Made by a program: the position numbers and the translations under genes. Positions 48,468 through 55,509 of a stretch of DNA of 55,509 nt are shown here, piece by piece. A model generated the notes under the pieces. The model did not search any database. It was given only the letters and a program-made list of their open reading frames with translations, and was not told the origin of the DNA. Source of the DNA: Spongospora subterranea f. sp. subterranea (Eukaryota; Endomyxa: Phytomyxea; Phytomyxea; Plasmodiophorida); the NCBI GenBank assembly GCA_049724395.1, contig JAUGWO010000019.1, positions 1-55,509 of the forward strand, given 5' to 3'. Positions within the stretch are counted from its first letter, which is position 1, and every line of letters starts with the position of its first letter.

Positions 48468-50436
48468 TTAGTTTTTTTGGATTGGGGCAGAAGGTGAGAC
48501 TTTTTTAATGGAGTCGCTCCACGATTGTTCGTCCCACTTATCATCCTCCAAAATCAAAACGAATTTGTTGATGAGATTGAGAACACCAGTGACATTGGGT
48601 AACTTATGGAACATTTTGATAACCGTGTCTTTGGGTAGCTGTTTCCAATACTTGATTCGAAGATTTGTTGATTGTTCCCCATTTAAAAACACGGTCTTGT
48701 CAATGGACCTGGCGATGGTCAGAAACTCTTTGGCAGTGATCGCTTTAGCTGCATCAAGGAATTCAACCATGGCGGAGGTCTTAACACTGCTTCTGATTAT
48801 GCGAAGGACTGTCTCTAAATCTTCAAAAGTAACTGCCGCAGCGGAATTGATTAAATCAAAGGTCTTGATCAGATTGTCGGCTTTGATCAAATCAGCGGCT
48901 TTGATTAAATCATCGACTTTGATGAAATTAGCGGCCTTGATCAACTCAGTGGCTGGAATCAAATCACCGGCTTTGATGAACTCAACGGCTTTAATCAAAT
49001 CAGCGGCTTTGATCGAACTTGCGGCATCGATCAATTCAGCGATTTTGTTCAAATTATCAATAAGTTGTTTTGAAAGCAGCTCACCGGACGCTGTTAATTC
49101 TGCATTTCTGGTATTAGCCAGAGATTCCGTAATCTCCAACGTTATTATCGATATATCGAACGGCGTTCGCGAACTGATGGCGTCATAGTTCGCTTCTCCA
49201 ATCCATTTCTTCCAGAATTCGGACTTATCCTGTTCTAAACTCGACAGCACCACCTGTCAGGGCGAAAACCGGTGATGACAACCCAGAAGGGAGCACACAA
49301 CTGTCGAGTCAGCACCGTACCTTGTTGGCCAATTTCTCAGCTTTCACCAGTTTGAAGGCGCCATTCACTGAATATGTCATACCAGGTGATTTGATATTTA
49401 AAACAATTTTGGCCTAGCGACGGCGAAACAAAATAAACAAGCAATTCGTCGTTCTAAACCATGCATATCCACCAAGTATCCGATAAAATTCCTCTTAGCC
49501 ATAGTCAAAACCGGAGCCATGAACCACAGAAGGTTGAGGTTGAGGTTGGGCGGGTCGACGACTAATGCAAACTGTAGTGTCGATTGCAAATCAGCGCCGG
49601 GATTCGATCTCGACGCGACGTGTGCCGCATCAATGTGTTGAACCTTAAAGGTTGGGAACAGATTAGGACGGCGGCAGATTTCTGTTAATGGACATATCGA
49701 TGATCACCTGATACGCTAGCATATACACCTGGAACACGATCAACTGGTTCAGGTCCAGAACATGGTGCGGTTGGTAGTCTTTCGAACAGCTAATGAACGA
49801 CACGATATTCCCACCATTCCCAGGATGTTCAAGAAAAAGCCTGAAATTTATGGTGAGGACATTTATAACCGGCAAAATCGTGAATTGGGACCAGTACTTT
49901 TGTGGGATAACAGGAAGGACCTTCCCCGCAGAAGGGAAATATTCATATGGCGCTACTGGATGGGCTTCAACGATCGTGTTAACTTCATTAACTATCTCAT
50001 GATAATTCCATGCGGTACGCCAGGCGAGATTTGATCGGAGTGCCTTCAACGCTGCATTGACATCAAAATGGTTGTCATACAGGAACCGATAGACCACAAG
50101 AGGATTCTAGTTCAGAACAAAAAAAGTATTAGCGCTTAGAACCAAACTGGTTTCCCGATTGCGACTCACGTTGATCATATCGGCAAGTTCCACTTTGATC
50201 GAACCAATTGCGCGTCCGTTTGGGACCATTTTTTCGTTTTCCTCTACGTGCTCAGACATCTGCTTGTCATCGTCTTGAATCAACCTCAAATTCGCGAGAA
50301 CTTGTGCCAATTCATCACGGTGGTCAAGACCAGACATATACTCAGGGAGGTTATCAACTTCATCTGTGGAAGCTGAGTGGGCAATCCTCAACAACGATAA
50401 TACAGCAGCACAGAAGAGGAGTCGGGAAAACTCCAT
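48468..50436 (-). CDS. Predicted secreted CRAL-TRIO (Sec14-like) protein with hexapeptide repeat, copy C
   Basis: Six exons join fully in frame: 50436-50170, 50106-49898, 49840-49708, 49643-49473, 49413-49321 and 49253-48468, giving 552 residues. Order: signal peptide (1-22, FCAAVLSLLRIAHSA); acidic helical part with PEYMSGL; CRAL-TRIO N-lobe VYRFLYDNHFDVNAALKALR (about 93-112); CRAL-TRIO core with VVDPPNLNLNLLW and IVLNIKSPGM; FWKKWIGEANY near 305; ten hexapeptide repeats I-K-A-x-D/E-L (372-431); then a domain shared with copy A (AAAVTFEDLE, EFLDAAKAITAKEFLTIA) ending DKWDEQSWSDSIKKV. Copy A has only about two repeats. Copy C has one intron (49707-49644) that copy A lacks. Lipid binding is inferred from the fold; export is inferred from the signal peptide. 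Confidence 0.85.
48834..49013 (-). repeat. 18-bp coding repeat (hexapeptide IKAxDL, ten units)
   Basis: Ten in-frame 18-bp units in exon 6 of copy C encode I-K-A-A-D-L and variants (IKAVEF, IKAGDL, IPATEL, IKAANF, IKVDDL, IKADNL, IKTFDL, INSAAA). Spacing is exact, so this is a recent slippage-type expansion relative to copy A. Confidence 0.9.
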
Positions 50437-50546
50437 TACGATCGCGAGCTAAACACAAGCTGCGACGCAGATGTCCATATCGTTATGATATCAATTGCTG
50501 TTTCTACTGTTGAGTTTCAATCACCGAAACCTATCGTGGGTGCCGT

Positions 50547-50578
50547 GATCCACCTGAGGATGAATCCTCAGGTGGATC
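50547..50578. repeat. Perfect 15-bp inverted repeat with 2-nt spacer
   Basis: GATCCACCTGAGGAT and its exact reverse complement are separated by GA. No T-run follows, so a terminator-like role is not suggested. It lies upstream of copy C. Confidence 0.9.
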
Positions 50579-53500
50579 AACCTTATTGGTGAGTTGAGGC
50601 ATGAGTAGGGGTGCTAGGTGCGGCCTGCGTATTGCCTGTATCGTTATAAATTGGGGCAGGGGCGTCGACTTCGCATTTGGCAACGACCGCAGTGCACGTC
50701 CCGCAGAGTGCATGTGAACCGTTGCGAAGATCAAATTGATATTCGAACTGGGTCTAATTAACTAGCGATGGGGCCAACTACTACAGCCATCGCTGCTCTG
50801 CCATGGATCATAGGTTCAAGAAATCGCCGCACCACTCCAACTCTGTTTCTTGTTTTGGAAAAAGAAATGGGTATTGGAATATCGTCACGGTCAATTAAAC
50901 ATATCTCGCAGAGATTTGCTGCCACTTCCGGCTCTTTTCCTTGTGTATTTGATAACCATGATAAAATGTTATCTTCTTCACAATGGTCGACATCCTAACA
51001 AAATAGCAACATATTTGGAATGGCACTCAATATTGATTTTATGCAGTGCATAATGCTTTTTGAATTTATCCTGGTCTCCACATAACGAGTGACTCAATTA
51101 ATCAGATTCTCCATTTTAACCAATTTTAAAAACAGGTTGCTTGATCAAACAATCCAACAGCTGCAAGACCGTTAACCAAACTTTGCTGTCAAAAAAACAC
51201 GAAATATAGTGATACAGTTGTCACCAACAGTTGACAATTTGCATAAAACATCAAATTACGGAAGAAGTGATTTAATTTACTGGAGAAGTAAAATGAAGTT
51301 CAGTTAATTTACGGCTTCATACCTAGGTATGAAAATCACTGGCTCAAAGTCGCTGGCAAAATCAAACTGGATGATCAATCGACACCTTCCCAAACTGAAG
51401 AAAGAAATTTGAGGGTGGCAGCGGAGTGCTGCAAGGCGGTAGGACCTTCGTTTTTTCAATCTGACGAACTGCGGCGAAGGCAGCTAGCAACCGTGATGCT
51501 GGGTTTGCAATACGCTCCTATGGGCCAGTCTCTGAGATACCCCTTCGCAGATCGTCAGATTGGAAAATCGAAGTTCAGAACAGATAAGGCATTCGAGCTG
51601 ACAGCAACGAAATCCATCGGGGTGCCCAAGGCACCAATCGTCAACATCAACACTTTAAAACAGAATTGATGACAGCCCGACCCACTGATTTGCCTGGCCT
51701 GCCGTGCACTACCGCCTTGCGGCACGATCTGTTGCCACAAGTGCAACAAACGAAGTCCCGATCGACGTCAATCGCTGCGGTCGTCGGAATGGAGTTGAGC
51801 GCAGATCTCTGACCCCGCTCAATTCCACATGGTCCACTCCTTGCGGAGCGTCGACGACGATACGCGAGGTGTCGGGAAACGGTTGAGGACATCATACCGC
51901 TTGATTATTGAGCACAAATACGGGTACCGTACTCAGTCTTCGATCTATTCGCGACGTGATTTGCGAGGACACGCGTTCCTCTGTCAGACAGTGTACACTC
52001 CAGTGTCACCTCAGTGACTGGACCAAATCTGTCCACATAAACCAACTTTCACTTTCCAAATCTTTGCATTGGACCCGGTAGATACGCCGAAACGGCGATC
52101 TTGGGTGCCCTGATGAATTTACGCAGACTTCAGCACCAACATGTACGAGCAATCAGATTGTTTTGCGATTATATGCACGACACAACAGCATCAAACTTGA
52201 AGTTTGCAACTCAACGGGGCTTCCGCAAATACACAAATGTATATTCCGGCGCGCTCCAGCGCTGTATATAATGTTCCAACGATGTTTCAACGAACAGTTA
52301 TGAAATCGTTTCGATGACTCAAGTACTCCTGCGCTCCCTGATGTCGTTATCCCAAATGGTTCCACGATATATTCACAAATTTTGTTGATTACGTATATCC
52401 AAAACGAGGACCAAGTGGCTCACATCCAAAAACTTTTCAATCCCACACAAACAATTTATCACTTGACACCTGGGGGATAACACCGATGGATTGTACATCG
52501 TGTATAACAAAGGTTGTCGTAGCCGATTGGGTTGTTCTCTTTTTTTGAAAATGAAAGTGAAAATGACCACTGTGGGTGGAGTGTGTGGACATCGAAACTT
52601 TGCACACTCCCTTCAGAGTTTATCAATTCACGCCTGGTTGATGATAATAATTGATTGTACGCAGCCTATTGGGATGTTCTCTTGGAGCCGCACGTACATC
52701 AAGAATTTATAACTTGACATCTTGCTCATCACCACATCAAACCCCGACTGAAATACCGCTATATACTCAACAGAACCATTGTTCATTCTTGTCTGAGCAT
52801 CACAACGTTCTAAAAACTCTCATCAAAGTCAGATGTCTTCTCGACAGTTTGAGCGTTTGCAACTTTGTGTTCCGCTGGTTGGTATTTGGAGCATATTATA
52901 GACAAACTCTAACGATATAAAACCGCCGCTTGGGCCATCGCAACTAAAAACTTACCTGGAACACAAATAAATCTACAACTTCCGGAGAAGCCACAATTAG
53001 CCAAGTTTCTCATTGACGACCTTCCCAAAGATATTAAAATTTTGCTCGATCACTAACCCATTCACGGCAATGATTGGGGAATCATTGCCATTGATGGGCG
53101 TATCGGAGACAGCAACAGGGTCGGAGCAGAGGCGGCCAAAGTTGACGAACGGGGTTAGCGGCGAGGTGCTTTTGTTAGTAAACAAAAAACATGGTTCTTG
53201 ATAAATTCGGCAAAAAGACTCTTGGCGCAACGCAAGGACTTGAGAAACGTCTCAAGGGGTTTTACAGAGAACAATACTATAACCAACCAGGTTCTATCAT
53301 CAACAAACAATGGACCCAACATGAGGCAATGTCAATCGCTGCTCCCTTGTCAGGAACAAAAAACCACACCATTGGGAGCTGGGGAACGGCGAGAATCATG
53401 TCAAATATCATTGATTAATATATATAACAAAATCGCCCCTCAACTCGCTTCATCAACTCCTCTGGCATTTGCTCCGACATCGTCTCTGTCTCCGTCTTGT

Positions 53501-53977
53501 CCCTTAACATCAAATGCATCTGGAAATCCATGAAAACGCAAACCCAAGTTACTCTACCGCCACAATGCTAACAAACGCGTTCATCACATTCCTACAACGA
53601 CACGAAATCGAGTTAAGATCAACCTCGACGTAGAATACGCAAGCCCAACGTGGTCCTTTGACAACTATGGATAGGGCTCGTGTTTAGGTCACTTGTACGT
53701 ACTATTGGTTCATCTCTGGTTTTTGCGGATTGTTGTTATCTGTGTTTTAGTATTTCGGCGACTTCCAAAATTTTGAACCGTCGGTGAATGCAGTATGTCA
53801 ACGTCGACGTGATCTCACCAAAATATTCCCTGATTGACCGAATTCATATTGTGGGGACTCTGAGATAGTCAAACTTGTTCGATCCCATTTTATTCCGCAA
53901 ACATATTCATATGGTTGCTTTTGGTCATTTAGTGATTGTAAGTTTCAATGGTCATCTCTTTTCCCCCTTTAATACAC

Positions 53978-54046
53978 GGATCTAATTCCACCGATTCTCC
54001 CTCCTTCCACAATATCACAACATCATGTTTCGGTGGAATTAGATCC
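53978..54046. repeat. 17-bp perfect inverted repeat with 35-nt loop
   Basis: GGATCTAATTCCACCGA at 53978-53994 and its exact reverse complement at 54030-54046. Pairing continues outward with one mismatch. Confidence 0.9.
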
Positions 54047-54206
54047 ATGTCTTTTAAAGAAGGAACAGGGAGTATAACAAGGAAATCGAACGAGCAGCTC
54101 CAGGCGTACACACGAGGACAAGCACGTAGGGTCAGGGCATCAAAAAACCCATGCAAGGCCAATAAAGCATGAAAGTCAGTTATCATTACATACCAGACTA
54201 AAAGAC

Positions 54207-55509
54207 AATCTGAAGCTGTCATCCAATCTGAAGCTGTCATCCAATCTGAAGCTGTCATCCAATCTGTCATCCAATCTGAAGATGTCATCCAATCTGAAGC
54301 TGTCATCCAATCTCTGTCATTCAATCTGAAGCTGTCATCCAATCTGAAGCTGTCATCCAATCTGAAGCTGTCATCCAATCTGAAGCTGTCATCCAATCTG
54401 AAGCTGTCATCCAATCTGAAGCTGTCATCCAATCTCTGTCATCCAAGCTGAATGTCATCCAATCTGAAGAATGTCATCCAATCTGCTGTCATTCAATCTG
54501 AAGCTGTCATCCAAGCTGAAGAAGCTGTCATCCAATCTGAAGCTGTCATCCAATCTCTGAAGCTGTCATCCAATCTGAAGCTGTCATCCAATCTGAAGCT
54601 GTCAGCTGTCATTCAATCTGAAGCTGTCATCCAATCTGAAGCTGTCATCCAATCTGAAGCTGTCATCCAAGATGTCATCCAATCTGAAGCTGTCATCCAA
54701 TCTGAAGCTGTCATCCAATCTGAAGCTGTCATCCAATCTGAAGCTGTCATCCAATCTGAAGCTGTCATCCAATCTGAAGCTGTCATTCAATCTGAAGCTG
54801 TCATCCAATCTGAAGCTGTCATCCAATCTGAAGCTGTCATCCAATCTGAAGCTGTCATCCAATCTGAAGCTGTCCAATCTGAAGCTGTCATCCAATCTGA
54901 AGCTGTCATCCAATCTGAAGCTGTCATCCAATCTGAAGCTGTCATCCAATCTGAAGCTGCTGTCATCCAATCTGAAGCTGTCATCCAATCTGAAGCTGTC
55001 ATCCAATCTCTGTCATCCAATCTGAAGCTGTCATCCAATCTGAAGCTGTCATCAAGCTGAATCTGTCATCCAATCTGAAGCTGTCATCCAATCTGAAGCT
55101 GTCATCCAATCTGAAGCTGTCATCCAATCTGAAGCTGTCATCCAATCTGAAGCTGTCATTCAATCTGAAGCTGTCATCCAATCTGAAGCTGTCATCCAAT
55201 CTGAAGCTGTCATCCAATCTGAAGCTGTCATCCAATCTGAAGCTGTCATCCAATCTGAAGCTGTCATCCAATCTGAAGCTGTCATCCAATCTGAAGCTGT
55301 CATCCAATCTGAAGCTGTCATCCAATCTGAAGCTGTCATCCAATCTGAAGCTGTCATCCAATCTGAAGCTGTCAATCTGAAGCTGTCATCCAATCTGAAG
55401 CTGTCATCCAATCTGAAGCTGTCATCCAATCTGAAGCTGTCATTCAATCTGAAGCTGTCATTCAAGCTGAAGCTGTCATCCAATCTGAAGCTGTCATCCA
55501 ATCTGAAGC
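54207..55509. repeat. 18-bp minisatellite, about 70 units, running off the window
   Basis: Tandem units of CTGTCATCCAATCTGAAG fill the last 1.3 kb. Variants include a T for C in the middle (CATTCAATC), 12-bp truncated units, and AAGCTGAAG junctions. Four of six frames are stop-free through a perfect unit: plus VIQSEA and LSSNLK; minus FRLDDS and SDWMTA. Long open frames on both strands therefore follow from the repeat itself and are not evidence of a gene. Truncated units shift the frame at several points. Confidence 0.97.

Larger units (their letters stand above)
50437..54206. other. Region right of copy C, no assignable gene
   Basis: Apart from two hairpins listed separately I see no gene I can name. 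An 86-codon plus-strand frame at 51409-51669 is the most protein-like. The frames at 53191-53533 (+) and the minus-strand frame ending at 53929 (carrying SLKDMDLIPPKHDVVILWKEG) are weaker. The last reads out of the minisatellite and could be the 3' end of a repeat-encoding gene. Confidence 0.3.

Noticed and set aside
54452-55501. Several long ORFs in the minisatellite
   Set aside because: They follow automatically from an 18-bp unit without stops in four frames. No single frame is favoured.
1-55509. tRNA, rRNA or CRISPR loci
   Set aside because: Box-B-like strings (for example GAGTTCGACATCC near 44037) lack a foldable cloverleaf. No rRNA core sequence or spaced-repeat array was seen.

Overview
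This window is nuclear DNA of a eukaryote that reads like an early-diverging (zoosporic or chytrid-like) fungus. The evidence is intron-rich housekeeping genes, short introns of about 48-250 bp with GT..AG ends and CTAAC-like branch sites, a fungal-style CENP-A, fungal-type ornithine aminotransferase and Prp46, a Ty3/Gypsy relic and a DDE transposase relic. The lineage is an inference; no rRNA was available to test it.

Layout. 0.7-3.2 kb: an intron-rich minus-strand gene of unknown function with a duplicated exon unit and a Cys/Trp motif repeated three times. 3.9-7.1 kb: a DDE transposase fragment abutting a broken Ty3/Gypsy relic. 7.1-12.7 kb: no assignable gene. 12.7-14.1 kb: NFU1 (-). 17.6-23.0 kb: UPF1 (+), resolved into 22 exons. 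24.0-24.8 kb: a TPR protein (+), convergent with CENP-A (-, 24.8-25.3). 25.8-26.5 kb: proteasome subunit PSMA6 (-). 29.1-30.0 kb: mitochondrial ATP synthase subunit b (+). 31.7-34.7 kb: LSM1 (-) and PRP46/PLRG1 (+), head to head. 37.7-39.7 kb: ornithine aminotransferase (+), eight exons and fully in frame. 40.8-50.4 kb: three minus-strand copies of a predicted secreted CRAL-TRIO (Sec14-like) protein, two apparently functional and one a pseudogene interrupted by a 376-bp insertion with 9-bp target-site duplications. The stretch between them holds a cluster of GAGTCGACTC palindromes, a 31-bp tandem repeat and a 370-bp near-perfect inverted repeat. 54.2 kb to the window end: an 18-bp minisatellite of about 70 units, open in four of six frames.

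How the genes work together. Three genes serve mRNA fate: UPF1 (nonsense-mediated decay), LSM1 (decapping and 5'-3' decay) and PRP46 (spliceosome). Two serve mitochondria: NFU1 (Fe-S transfer) and ATP4. The rest are general housekeeping. They do not form one pathway. The lineage-specific content is the secreted CRAL-TRIO family, the Cys/Trp-repeat gene and the repeats.

A recurrent oddity: six places in five otherwise well-conserved genes carry exactly one extra base, always a duplication of its neighbour, which shifts the frame by +1. Exon-length arithmetic supports this at the spliced genes. NFU1, LSM1, OAT, ATP4, CENP-A and the second CRAL-TRIO gene are fully in frame. Uncorrected long-read insertion errors are the simplest reading; programmed +1 frameshifting is the exciting alternative.
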